Shown one piece after another: positions 1 to 6,791 of a stretch of 9,131 nt of DNA. Origin of the DNA: Methanosarcinales archaeon (GTDB lineage Archaea; Halobacteriota; Methanosarcinia; Methanosarcinales; Methanogasteraceae). The stretch spans positions 1 through 9,131 of the forward strand of contig JAUWHQ010000060.1 of assembly GCA_030605805.1 (NCBI GenBank), written 5' to 3'. Position numbers and translations under genes: made by a program. Below the pieces are notes generated by a model. The model saw only the letters and a list, made by a program, of their open reading frames with translations. It did no database searches and was not told the origin of the DNA. How positions within the stretch are numbered: position 1 is the stretch's first letter; each line of letters opens with the position of its first letter.

Positions 1-10
1 GGGGCGGGTT

Positions 11-60
11 TTATGTAACAAGAGGTTACAACATATAACAAAACATAACGAGTGATAACA
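11..60 (+). promoter_or_regulatory. 10-bp periodic hexamer array and promoter of the toxin-antitoxin operon
   Basis: Five related hexamers start at 15, 25, 35, 45 and 55: GTAACA, GTTACA, ATAACA, ATAACG, ATAACA. Each is separated by four unrelated bases, so the period is exactly 10 bp and all copies face one side of the helix. The first two also form a perfect inverted repeat (TGTAAC, 5-nt spacer, GTTACA; 14-30). The array ends directly at the antitoxin ATG (61). CATATAAC at 32-39 could serve as the TATA box, which would place transcription start at or near 61, giving a nearly leaderless mRNA. Ribbon-helix-helix-type antitoxins often repress their own promoter by binding tandem short sites, so this is probably the operator; binding is inferred, the periodicity is seen. 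Confidence 0.6.
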
Positions 61-303
61 ATGGTACAAACAATGGTAAATCTGACAGAGTATGAGAATC
101 GGGTGCTGAACATAATAAAAGCCAAGTTTGGATTTAAGAATAAATCAGAGGCGATCAAGTTGATAATACAAAAATACGAGAGCGAGTTTCTGGAGCCTGA
201 GCTTAAGCCGGAGTTCATAGAAAAGATGGAAGAGCGGGAGAAAGAACCAGTAGTGCAAGTTGCGGATTTCAGAAGACATTTTGGGTTGGAAGAGAATGTA
301 TGA
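61..303 (+). CDS. DUF2683-family antitoxin (predicted)
   Basis: An 80-residue protein that resembles the archaeal DUF2683 family: it opens MVQTMVNLTE, has a short helical region with NKSEAIKLIIQKYE (about residues 27-40), and ends with an acidic/basic helix and a VADFRRHFGLE tail. It is the likely antitoxin for the RelE-like protein encoded directly downstream; the N-terminal half would bind DNA and the C-terminal half the toxin. A GTG at 52 is in frame, but ATG 61 matches the family's usual N-terminus and lies just after the repeat array, so 61 was chosen. Its stop overlaps the toxin start by 8 nt, which implies translational coupling. The DNA here is more AT-rich than the rest of the window, in keeping with a mobile module. 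Family assignment is from remembered sequence pattern, not a search. Confidence 0.75.
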   Translation: MVQTMVNLTEYENRVLNIIKAKFGFKNKSEAIKLIIQKYESEFLEPELKPEFIEKMEEREKEPVVQVADFRRHFGLEENV

Positions 304-562
304 CTATGCCCTCCGAAAGACCGTGGAAAAGATATTTTTCAAACTTGCAACAAAGAATCGGGAACAGTTGGAACGAATCCACAATAAGATCGAAGAAATA
401 AGACGTGACCCACATCGTTACAAAAACCTGAGGAGTCCGCTACAGCACTTGAAACGAGTGCACATAGACAAAAGCTATGTCCTTGTATTTTCTGTGGATG
501 ATTATAATAAACTGGTAATAATCGAGGATTACGACCACCACGATAGGATTTACAGACGGTGA
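296..562 (+). CDS. RelE/ParE-type toxin (predicted mRNA interferase)
   Basis: An 88-residue basic protein with the compact RelE/ParE layout: an N-terminal strand (MYDYALRKTVEKIFFKL), two helices rich in K/R/E (about residues 18-40), then strands containing RDPHRYKNLR, KRVHIDKSYVLVFSV and a C-terminal DYDHHDRIYRR. The RVHIDKSYVLVFSV and DYDHHD patterns are typical of the archaeal RelE-like toxins that accompany DUF2683 antitoxins. RelE members usually cleave mRNA in the ribosome; ParE members inhibit gyrase, and sequence reading alone does not separate the two, although the basic, His-rich C-terminus favours RelE. ATG 296 was preferred to a more upstream start at 260 because it begins with the family's N-terminal strand, overlaps the antitoxin stop by 8 nt and has GGAAG a few bases upstream. 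Confidence 0.78.
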   Translation: MYDYALRKTVEKIFFKLATKNREQLERIHNKIEEIRRDPHRYKNLRSPLQHLKRVHIDKSYVLVFSVDDYNKLVIIEDYDHHDRIYRR

Positions 563-603
563 TACGGGTTCGCAAATCGCAACTCAAACCCCCCTGGTTT
601 TGA

Positions 604-810
604 TCACAACCGCGGGTTGTGGATATGACCTAAGCGATTCTCATGCGCTTTGATCTGCACAAGAGTAACGACCGGGTGAGGTGATCCAACGATGGTATGC
701 CCGGCACTGGCATAAACTGCGCTTTTTTGTACATCCGATCTGACCATGATGACACAGCAACCAATATCCACGATGTCCAACACATGATCACCAACAGGAG
801 GATTTTTGTT
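604..810 (-). pseudogene. Probable truncated gene relic, C-terminal part only
   Basis: On the minus strand an open frame ends at a TGA at 606-604. Its last 60 or so codons, from about 790 down, show the purine-N-pyrimidine codon bias typical of real archaeal genes. They encode a plausible soluble protein end with segments such as DIVDIGCCVIMVRSDV, SAVYASAGH and TIVGSPHPVVTLVQIKAHE. Upstream of about 810 the frame runs into low-complexity charged sequence created by the repeat element at 811-890, and no good start or SD site is present. The simplest reading is a gene whose 5' part has been lost or replaced by that element. The family is not recognised. It could instead be a 58-59-aa gene starting at GTG 783 or TTG 780, since GGTGATC lies just upstream, but that SD-like string is itself part of the coding pattern. 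Confidence 0.35.
605..621. repeat. 7-bp perfect hairpin after the toxin gene
   Basis: CACAACC and GGTTGTG are perfect inverted repeats around a 3-nt loop (GCG). The hairpin lies 42 nt after the toxin stop and at the very end of the minus-strand gene relic. No T-run follows on either strand, so a terminator role is doubtful; an mRNA 3' end stabiliser or a protein site is equally possible. Confidence 0.4.
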
Positions 811-890
811 CTTTGCGCCATTTGCGTCCTCGCGTCTTTCTCGTTCTCTTTCCAATTTAACGAGAAAGGCACAAAGGCGAGAGAGACGCG
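811..890. repeat. Dispersed-repeat-like element with imperfect 13-bp inverted repeat
   Basis: The plus strand carries three quasi-repeats about 9-10 nt apart: CTTTGCGCCA (811-820), TTTGCGTCCT (821-830), CGCGTCTTTC (831-840). From 831-843 the sequence CGCGTCTTTCTCG pairs with CGAGAGAGACGCG at 878-890 with 12 of 13 matches. Elements with this CTTTGCGNCTTTGCGTC look are familiar to me from intergenic regions of many environmental archaeal and bacterial genomes, but that is recollection, not a search. The element separates the relic at 604-810 from the zinc-ribbon gene. The rest of 563-956 holds nothing I can assign. Confidence 0.5.
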
Positions 891-956
891 AAGAGTATTG
901 CCAGCCCCATGTCTCCACGACTCGCACATAAGGGAATAGCTCCCCCTCGATTTTAC

Positions 957-1139
957 CTATGACCGGCAGCACTGCTTCGCAATCCACGAATCGAGCGCGC
1001 GGTTGAAATCGCCAGCATCCACATAAATCCTGCCGCAAGCAGGGCACTGCGACCCATTTACGGCACGTCCATAGCGATTCAGCGTCGTTGGTACGGTCAG
1101 CGTGCCGCATTCGCATCTCATGATCCCTGATCCAGACAT
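957..1139 (-). CDS. Small CxC/CxxC zinc-ribbon protein
   Basis: A 60-residue protein with a probable zinc knuckle: C9-x-C11 (RCECGT) and C32-x2-C35 (CPACGR), separated by 20 residues, followed by an acidic helix-like tail (VDAGDFNRALDSWI) and a terminal Cys pair. The layout is that of a single zinc ribbon: one knuckle near the N-terminus, a beta hairpin and a second knuckle. Such proteins act as nucleic-acid or protein-binding adaptors, but no specific role can be assigned. Start: ATG 1139 gives MSGSGIM-RCECG; the internal ATG at 1121 (MRCECG) would place the first Cys at position 3, as in many small ribbon proteins, and is a fair alternative. The gene diverges from the tRNA methyltransferase gene; an AT-rich stretch at 1165-1177 about 30 nt upstream could act as a TATA box. 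Confidence 0.55.
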   Translation of the reverse strand: MSGSGIMRCECGTLTVPTTLNRYGRAVNGSQCPACGRIYVDAGDFNRALDSWIAKQCCRS

Positions 1140-1220
1140 GGTTATGGTTATCCTGTTGCCCCGGTGTGTAATAATGTGGGTGTACGGACAAAGTGTAAGA
1201 TGCAAAGACGCGGTATGACT

Positions 1221-2273
1221 ATGATGCTGACATTCGAACTCTCCGGCGAGCACGAAACGCTGCCAAAAAGCGAGGTGCTCGCATGTATGCGTGCGCTCGG
1301 AATCGAGCATCAGGTTGCAAAGAGTGGCGAGCAGTGCCTGATGCTGAATATCGAGACCGAGCCCCGGAGACTATCCCGGATACTGGCTGCAAAGCTTGCG
1401 ATGACGCATCGAATCATCTTAAGTATCTTCGAATGCGGCATATCAGAATCAGATATCCTTGATTCTGCCCGTGATGCGGATATAAGAGTCCCATCCGGAG
1501 AAACATTCAGCGTGAGGGTGAAACAGATACAGCGCTCGCATCTCTCGTCCACAGACCTTGAAAGACGCATAGGCGAGGTAATTTTCGAGCATAATGCCGG
1601 ATCGAGGGTGAATTTGAAAGATCCGGACCACAGTTTCAGATTGCTTGTCACCAAAAGTTCATGCATATTCGGAGAGGTGATCGCATCGGTTGACAGGAAG
1701 CAATTTGGAGAGAGAAAGCCGCATAAGAAACCATTCTTCTATCCGGGGACTATTTTGCCAGAGGTCTCACGCGCAATCGTGAATCTCTGCGAAATCCGCA
1801 CAAACGATCTCGTTCTTGACCCGTTCTGCGGAACCGGCGGTATTCTGGTCGAAGCGGGTATGATCGGCGCGCGGGTGATCGGAATCGATGTGCAGGAATC
1901 GATGCTGCGCGGAGCAGAGATGAATCTCAGAGATTATGGCTCTGAATATCATTTGCTCTGCGGGGATGCCTGCAATCTGCCTATCGCTGACATGGCAATC
2001 GATGCAGTGGTCACTGATCCGCCTTATGGCAGGTCTGCCGTTGTCATGGCAGAATCAGTCGAATCGCTCTACAAAGACGCGCTCTTCGAGATATACCGTG
2101 TGTTAAAGCGCGGGGGGCGTGCGGCTGTGATCTCTGACTTTGAGCTTCCGTGGGCAGACGAGGCTGGGTTTGCCGTGACCGGGCTGCACACCCAGCGGGT
2201 CCACCGGAGCCTGACACGATATGTTATGGTGCTGCGTAAGGGTTCCGGGTTTGCTATGAAAGTGGGACACTAA
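1221..2273 (+). CDS. tRNA (guanine(10)-N2)-dimethyltransferase (Trm-G10 type)
   Basis: A 350-residue THUMP-plus-methyltransferase protein of the archaeal Trm-G10 family (COG1041), which makes N2-methyl- and N2,N2-dimethylguanosine at position 10 of tRNA using S-adenosylmethionine. The N-terminus FELSGEHETLPKSE and the region to about residue 160 form the tRNA-binding THUMP part. The Rossmann-like domain begins near residue 180, with the AdoMet loop DPFCGTGG at 200-207, IGIDVQ shortly after, and the catalytic DPPYG at 266-270, the N2-guanine methylation signature. Length fits the family. GTG 1164 is in frame, but the residues it would add are unlike the family; ATG 1221 (or 1224) begins MMLTFELSGEHE. 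The SD site is weak. The gene is convergent with arcS, 33 bp between stops, and divergent from the zinc-ribbon gene. Function is inferred from motifs. Confidence 0.88.
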   Translation: MMLTFELSGEHETLPKSEVLACMRALGIEHQVAKSGEQCLMLNIETEPRRLSRILAAKLAMTHRIILSIFECGISESDILDSARDADIRVPSGETFSVRVKQIQRSHLSSTDLERRIGEVIFEHNAGSRVNLKDPDHSFRLLVTKSSCIFGEVIASVDRKQFGERKPHKKPFFYPGTILPEVSRAIVNLCEIRTNDLVLDPFCGTGGILVEAGMIGARVIGIDVQESMLRGAEMNLRDYGSEYHLLCGDACNLPIADMAIDAVVTDPPYGRSAVVMAESVESLYKDALFEIYRVLKRGGRAAVISDFELPWADEAGFAVTGLHTQRVHRSLTRYVMVLRKGSGFAMKVGH

Positions 2274-2306
2274 CACGGTCATACAAGCAACAGCCGGAAC
2301 ATAAAC

Positions 2307-4127
2307 TCACCTCCCCTCCACCGCCCGCAGATCAACGGCAAGCCCGCGGCTTGACCCCGCCATCTCACGCCCGCTCATCCGCGCTCTTCCCACCCCGAGC
2401 GCCATCTTACCCTCGACGATCACCTCATCCATCTGCCTGATCTGCGGATCCGCCTCGACAACACCGGGCGCAAGGACCGATCCTTTCGGCAGGAAATCGT
2501 CGATACGGACCCGGTAGATGTCGGGAGGCATCCGGGCTGCGCCTGCAAGCGTCAGCGTGATCGTGCCGTATCCTGATGAGCTTGCGATCCGTGCGCCGTC
2601 CGCAAATACCCAGAACCCGGACCGGCTCGATTTTATCTGCGCGTGGTCCGGGATCAGCCGAACTCCCACCCCCTGTCCGAACTGGTAATCAGCGATCGCA
2701 CGAACCGTTCTGAGAGCGGGTTTTTTGCTGCGCGGCTGCAACGACACACTCTCTGCAACAGACTCGCGCAGGCTGGCAAGCGAATCACCGGTCATGGGAC
2801 CCTCGCCCTCGATCACAGAATACGTGATCTCGATTCCCAGATCCTGCTCCACAGTCCTGCAGACCTCTGCAAACCCGCCGCTGACATGTGCTATGATGTT
2901 TCTGTACGTATGCTTCCCCAGATACGCACGCAGGCACGAGGCTACCCATGCAGTCTCATCGAGGCTCCACTGCCCGGTAACAGCGATATCATAGTGGGCA
3001 GCCGGATACACGGTCTCAAGCTCCCTTGGAACGACACCGAGCGGCGATGTCAGTATGATCTCATGGATCTGCTGCCGGTACCCGGAGAGCGCCTCGATGA
3101 ACTTTGCATGTGACATTGATTGCGAGTACGGTTTTCTTGCCGAACACGGGAGTATCACAATGGTACCGGGTGGATCTGGCGGAGCAAAACGCGAGATTAC
3201 CCGCTCAGCGAATCTGGTCACCTCGACGCGGTTTTGTGATTCGGCGGTGTTTGCGATCAGGACACTTTTCCGCACTGTCGGGGTCCTCTCTTCCAGATAC
3301 GCGTGCTCCTGATCCAGCAATCTGAGAACCGCCGTGAGATACGGGCGAGACCTGCATTGTTTCTCCACATAGCAACGCAAGCTCCCGTCGCGGATGCATT
3401 CGCGCACCAATCTCAGTTCTTCGTCCAGTTTGATGATATTGTGGCGCGCAAGCAGTCTGGCACGATCTGATGCGGGAAGACTCAGCAACCGTTCCGGTGT
3501 TCCGGTTTTTGTGCAGATCTCACATGCGCACGGGAATTCGTGGAGTCGATCGACCGATTTTTCGCCCTCGCGTGTCAGATATAGATCCTGATACCCTTTT
3601 ATAATCGCAGCGGTGTCATCAACGAGATCGACCCCGAGATAGATCAGTACTGCAAGATTCTCAGGGGTTGCAAGCGCGGGAGCATACATGGCGGTGTCCG
3701 GGCTGGTGCTGTTCTTCAGTTTCAGCACGGTACCTGTGAGCAACCTTGCCCGGTTCTCGAGCAGGGCTGCCGCACCGATCACGTACAGATCGCGTCCTTC
3801 CGGTACATCGGTCTGCATCGGATGAATCACCTCGCCTGTCGCACCATCGCGGCGGAACAGTTCGGAGGAGCGGTTAACAGAGCGGTCGATCAGTTCTTGC
3901 GGCGCATACAGCGGCAGCGATCGATGCGGTAGTATCAGCAGCCTGTCCGGATCAGCCGATTCGATTACATGATCATCCCATACAGATCCACAATCGATGA
4001 TACTGCCCTTACGCCTGCGGAGCAATTCGGAATTCAGGATGGCTGGTGTTGCGATTCGCAGGTCCAGCATCAATCTACCGATCCTTGCGGCACAATCCCT
4101 CTGCATCACCTCGAAATACCGGGTCAT
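2307..4127 (-). CDS. arcS: Archaeosine synthase ArcS (TGT-like, with PUA domain)
   Basis: A 606-residue homologue of tRNA-guanine transglycosylase that has become ArcS, which converts preQ0 placed at tRNA G15 by arcTGT into the archaeosine precursor or archaeosine. The N-terminus FEVMQRDCAARIGRL is TGT-like. A zinc site is visible as C200-A-C202-E-I-C205 with H229. The ArcS-specific core motif PCSARKPYSQSMSH lies at 327-340, which separates it from true arcTGT. A C-terminal PUA domain (about 525-606) contains YRVRIDDFLPKGSVLAPGV, for binding the tRNA acceptor end. Length is normal. The start ATG 4127 has GGATGTG about 6 nt upstream. The upstream small ORF ends in TGA overlapping this ATG (ATGA), suggesting coupling. 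The partner radical-SAM enzyme RaSEA used by some archaea is not in the window. Family placement is firm; the exact reaction is inferred from characterised homologues. Confidence 0.92.
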   Translation of the reverse strand: MTRYFEVMQRDCAARIGRLMLDLRIATPAILNSELLRRRKGSIIDCGSVWDDHVIESADPDRLLILPHRSLPLYAPQELIDRSVNRSSELFRRDGATGEVIHPMQTDVPEGRDLYVIGAAALLENRARLLTGTVLKLKNSTSPDTAMYAPALATPENLAVLIYLGVDLVDDTAAIIKGYQDLYLTREGEKSVDRLHEFPCACEICTKTGTPERLLSLPASDRARLLARHNIIKLDEELRLVRECIRDGSLRCYVEKQCRSRPYLTAVLRLLDQEHAYLEERTPTVRKSVLIANTAESQNRVEVTRFAERVISRFAPPDPPGTIVILPCSARKPYSQSMSHAKFIEALSGYRQQIHEIILTSPLGVVPRELETVYPAAHYDIAVTGQWSLDETAWVASCLRAYLGKHTYRNIIAHVSGGFAEVCRTVEQDLGIEITYSVIEGEGPMTGDSLASLRESVAESVSLQPRSKKPALRTVRAIADYQFGQGVGVRLIPDHAQIKSSRSGFWVFADGARIASSSGYGTITLTLAGAARMPPDIYRVRIDDFLPKGSVLAPGVVEADPQIRQMDEVIVEGKMALGVGRARMSGREMAGSSRGLAVDLRAVEGR

Positions 4128-4273
4128 TTCAACACATCCGCAGCCGCGGCAGATGGCAGCCCAAAACCCGCAATTCTCGGTGATTTGATATGTCCAAGGT
4201 CTTCTTCTGCGATTTTACCCATCTTCTGCTTCCTGTAACTCCTGTAGCAACGATTGCCGACATCACAATCCAT
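4124..4273 (-). CDS. Small uncharacterised ORF coupled to arcS
   Basis: A 49-codon frame whose TGA (4126-4124) overlaps the arcS ATG as ATGA, the classic sign of translational coupling. About 34 of 49 codons begin with a purine, as expected for coding DNA. The predicted protein opens MDCDVGNRCYRSYRKQK, with Cys at 3 and 9 and a basic stretch, continues MGKIAEEDLGHIKSPRI and ends with an alanine-rich segment before VLK. No family is recognised. Start choice is open: ATG 4273 (49 aa), ATG 4222 (32 aa, with purine-rich AGGAAG nearby) or ATG 4288. A TATA-like TTATTTAT (4294-4287) would put transcription start near 4264, which would favour ATG 4222. It could be a leader ORF or a small accessory protein for archaeosine synthesis; neither is shown. 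Confidence 0.5.
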   Translation of the reverse strand: MDCDVGNRCYRSYRKQKMGKIAEEDLGHIKSPRIAGFGLPSAAAADVLK

Positions 4274-4285
4274 CAAACGCCGCAG

Positions 4286-4295
4286 CATAAATAAT
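4286..4295. promoter_or_regulatory. TATA-like box upstream of the arcS operon
   Basis: ATAAATAA on the plus strand (TTATTTAT on the minus strand) is the only strongly AT-rich octamer in the 300-nt gap between arcS and arlI. On the minus strand it is placed to drive the small ORF and arcS; read the other way it could also serve the tiny plus-strand ORF at 4334. No experimental start site is known. Confidence 0.35.
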
Positions 4296-4333
4296 CATCG
4301 GTGGCATCCCGATTTGGTGGATCGATAGTTGGT

Positions 4334-4423
4334 ATGGTGCAAGCAGGCACTGCCTTTGTGACAAACGCCCCGGACGAATACCGCGAATTTGACTATCACT
4401 ATCGTTTCAATCCGCTGCCCTGA
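4334..4423 (+). CDS. Tiny possible ORF (29 aa) between arcS and arlI
   Basis: ATG 4334 opens a 29-codon frame ending at TGA 4421-4423, convergent with arlI, 11 nt between stops. The product contains TAFVTNAPDEYREFDYHYRF, acidic and aromatic, without a hydrophobic segment. GGTGGATC at 4316-4323 is SD-like, about 10 nt before the ATG. It matches no family I know and may be chance; it is listed because the stretch otherwise has no content. Confidence 0.22.
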   Translation: MVQAGTAFVTNAPDEYREFDYHYRFNPLP

Positions 4424-4434
4424 AATGTCCACGT

Positions 4435-6078
4435 TCACACCGGGAACGGCAACCCACCCACGCCATGCTTGGTAAAGTTCTTGATGATCTCGTACACGTC
4501 ATAATAGTTGTCGATGCCGCGGTTGCGCATCTCCTCAAGTATCCGGGCGCGCAGGAATAGGTCATCGTATATCTTTCGTGTGTCCTCGTAGCCCTGGATC
4601 TTCGCGATCTTGTCCTCGAGGATAAAGCTGTTGTTAAACCCCCGGAACGAATGAATATCGGTCTCAGGGTCCCATTTGAAGACCGCTCTTGTCACAACGC
4701 CGCCCACATCCTCGTAATACCCCTCGATCTCCTCAATCGAAATACACCTCCGCAGGAACTTTCCTTTTACGTAAACCGCCTGCAGGATCATCGCAACATG
4801 GAGGTTATCGATGAACGTGACCGGGATGTTGATCGGGTCACCGGTAAGCCTCTGGATCATCTTCCTGACCGCTGATGCATGGAATGTGGCGATCACAGGG
4901 TGTCCGGTCTGCATCGCCTGAAACGCGGTCGCGCCCTCTGCGCCCCGGATCTCGCCGACGATGATGTAATTCGGTCGTGACCTGAGCGCCGCCTTTAAGA
5001 GCGTGAACGTGTCAACCCTCGAATCCTCGGGTCCTGAGTCCCTCGTGATCAGCCGCTGCCAGACGTCATGTGGCGGCAGAACCTCTGGCGTGTCCTCGAT
5101 GCTGTATATTTTCGATTTCTCCTGGATGAAGCAGAGACACGCATTCAGCATCGTTGTTTTCCCTGATGCGGTCTCGCCTGAGAAGAATATGCTCATCCCG
5201 TTCTCAAGACAGAGCCACAGATACGCAGCCATCTCGCAGTTGATGCCGCCCCAGTTGATCAGCTGGATGATGCTTATTGACTCCTCGCTGAACTTCCGCA
5301 TCGTGAAACTGCTGCCTGCGATGCTAATATCCTCGCTGTAGATGATGTTGATCCGTGAACCGTCGGGAAGCGCGCCGTCAGCGATCGGCGTTGACTCGCT
5401 CACAGGTCTTCCGATGCGCTCACTCATGCTCCGCATCCAGTCGTCGAGCCTCTTCTGGTCACCGAATCCGAGATTGGTCTTTATCATATCGAATTTTTTG
5501 TGGATGATGTAGATGTTGTCCACGCCGATGCTGTGGATATCCTCAAGATACGGATCCCTGATGACCGGTTCGATGGGACCTGAACCAACGATGTCCCGTT
5601 CGAGATAATACGCGATCTTATTGTATTCCATCTGGGTGAGCGGAACCTTCCGTTCGATCGCTCCGAATCCGAGCTTCTCAGGAACGCTTTTCTTGGCAGC
5701 AACCACCCCGCCCGAACCGATCACTACCGACTCGCCGAGCAGTTTTGCGATCTGCTCTCTTAGTTCGGTTTCTGATGCCGGAACAGGTTCATTCGGTGCT
5801 TTTTCGAGGATCAGGTTCTTCACCTCGTCGAGTTTCTCCCGCTCCCCTGGTGTCAGTGGCGGCTCGATTGCGATGTAATCGACCTTGGCGAGCTTTTCAG
5901 TGCCATACAGGTGAATGAAAACCGGATCTCCAACCGGAAGAAGGATATTTGGAAATGCCGGGAGGTCTCCTGAAAGTTTTGTCATAAATTCCGGGGTTGT
6001 GTTCGTCTCTTTGCGAAATTTATCGATATATTCTTTCAAATGCGGATTTCGCTGCATTGCCATCTCAAATTCATTCAT
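4435..6078 (-). CDS. arlI: Archaellum motor ATPase ArlI (FlaI)
   Basis: A 547-residue secretion-superfamily ATPase that forms the hexameric ring at the base of the archaellum, powering filament assembly and rotation in the cytoplasm beneath the membrane protein ArlJ. The N-terminal half (to about 240) carries the NILLPVGDPVFIHLYG and DIVGSGPIEPVIRDPYLEDI segments typical of ArlI. The C-terminal RecA-like domain has Walker A GETASGKTT at 301-309, the YSIEDTPE Asp-box segment near 330-337, the Walker B region IIVGEIRG ending at G379, and the His-box region ATFHAS shortly after. ATG 6078 is supported by GAGGTG about 10 nt upstream. It is 17 nt downstream of arlH, so cotranscribed. Unusually, no arlJ follows; the next minus-strand genes are the small ORF and arcS. 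A type IV pilus ATPase is the alternative, but adjacency to ArlH argues for ArlI. Confidence 0.93.
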   Translation of the reverse strand: MNEFEMAMQRNPHLKEYIDKFRKETNTTPEFMTKLSGDLPAFPNILLPVGDPVFIHLYGTEKLAKVDYIAIEPPLTPGEREKLDEVKNLILEKAPNEPVPASETELREQIAKLLGESVVIGSGGVVAAKKSVPEKLGFGAIERKVPLTQMEYNKIAYYLERDIVGSGPIEPVIRDPYLEDIHSIGVDNIYIIHKKFDMIKTNLGFGDQKRLDDWMRSMSERIGRPVSESTPIADGALPDGSRINIIYSEDISIAGSSFTMRKFSEESISIIQLINWGGINCEMAAYLWLCLENGMSIFFSGETASGKTTMLNACLCFIQEKSKIYSIEDTPEVLPPHDVWQRLITRDSGPEDSRVDTFTLLKAALRSRPNYIIVGEIRGAEGATAFQAMQTGHPVIATFHASAVRKMIQRLTGDPINIPVTFIDNLHVAMILQAVYVKGKFLRRCISIEEIEGYYEDVGGVVTRAVFKWDPETDIHSFRGFNNSFILEDKIAKIQGYEDTRKIYDDLFLRARILEEMRNRGIDNYYDVYEIIKNFTKHGVGGLPFPV

Positions 6079-6095
6079 TTAGCACACCTCACCCC

Positions 6096-6791
6096 TCACG
6101 CGACTGATGATATCTCGATGACCAGTCCGACTTTCGGCTCGATCCGAAATCTGATCATCTGGGTCACCTGCCCCTTCGCTCCTGTGAACTTGTTGACAAC
6201 CATCGTCCGTTTGATCTCATTTCCAGAGGCTTTGACCTGCAACGATATGTAAATATCACTGGATGAATGCAACACCGACATGATGTTATCGTCCAGCTGG
6301 TCGGGCTCGAGGGTGATGATGATGATCTTCCCGATCCCGTTCAATTTCTTGAAGAAAGAGACAAGGTCGAGAGTCTTTTCGGCGTCTGCGCTGTATCTGA
6401 TCAACGCCGAGATTGTATCGATGACGATCACGTCATTCGCGAAGAGCTCCTTTGCACCCATCAGGCGCTGCAAAAAGTCGGTTCTGGTCTTTGCTGCCTG
6501 CACGAGCGGTATCACAGGGATGAACAGCAGTTTCCCCTTAAGCAGATGGTTTGCGATCGGATAATCGAGCGAATACATCTGGTTGATGAATCCTTTGGTG
6601 GTCTGCTGGGTTGAGATGAGGGTTATCGATGTTCCGTTGTCCACCATGCCATAACTGATCCGCTGGCAGATCGTGCTCTTACCACTGCCGTTGCCGCCCT
6701 CTATCACCACCAGCGAGCCGGGCGGGAAGCCATCTCCGAGCTTACGGTTGAATTCATCACGTTCGAGATAGAATGATTTCAATTCTGCCAA
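6096..6791 (-). CDS. arlH: Archaellum motor protein ArlH (FlaH), canonical copy
   Basis: A 231-residue RecA/KaiC-like ATP-binding protein that forms a ring interacting with ArlI in the archaellum motor. It begins with the family's FYLERDEFNRKLGDGFPPGS, followed by Walker A GGNGSGKST (residues 32-40), a STQQTTKGF segment near 60-68 and Walker B VIVIDTISALI with D125. It ends with the usual RFRIEPKVGLVIEI strand. The start is TTG 6791, supported by GGTGA six nt upstream; that SD lies inside the last codons of the upstream paralogue, and the two frames overlap by 13 nt, so translation is probably coupled. Length is typical. This is taken as the canonical copy because its C-terminus, unlike that of its neighbour, matches the family. 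Confidence 0.92.
   Translation of the reverse strand: MAELKSFYLERDEFNRKLGDGFPPGSLVVIEGGNGSGKSTICQRISYGMVDNGTSITLISTQQTTKGFINQMYSLDYPIANHLLKGKLLFIPVIPLVQAAKTRTDFLQRLMGAKELFANDVIVIDTISALIRYSADAEKTLDLVSFFKKLNGIGKIIIITLEPDQLDDNIMSVLHSSSDIYISLQVKASGNEIKRTMVVNKFTGAKGQVTQMIRFRIEPKVGLVIEISSVA

Noticed and set aside
697..939. 80-codon plus-strand frame preceded by a perfect SD-like GAGGTGATCC at 678-687
   Set aside because: The SD-like string is the antisense of well-formed codons in the minus-strand relic, and the frame's middle and end are made from the repeat element and its inverted repeat.
604..1191. 195-codon minus-strand open frame as one intact gene
   Set aside because: It overlaps the zinc-ribbon gene in another frame, passes through the repeat element and reads as low-complexity charged sequence there; only the part below about 810 looks coding.
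2643..3113. 156-codon plus-strand frame opposite arcS
   Set aside because: It is antisense to a strongly supported gene and its product resembles no family.
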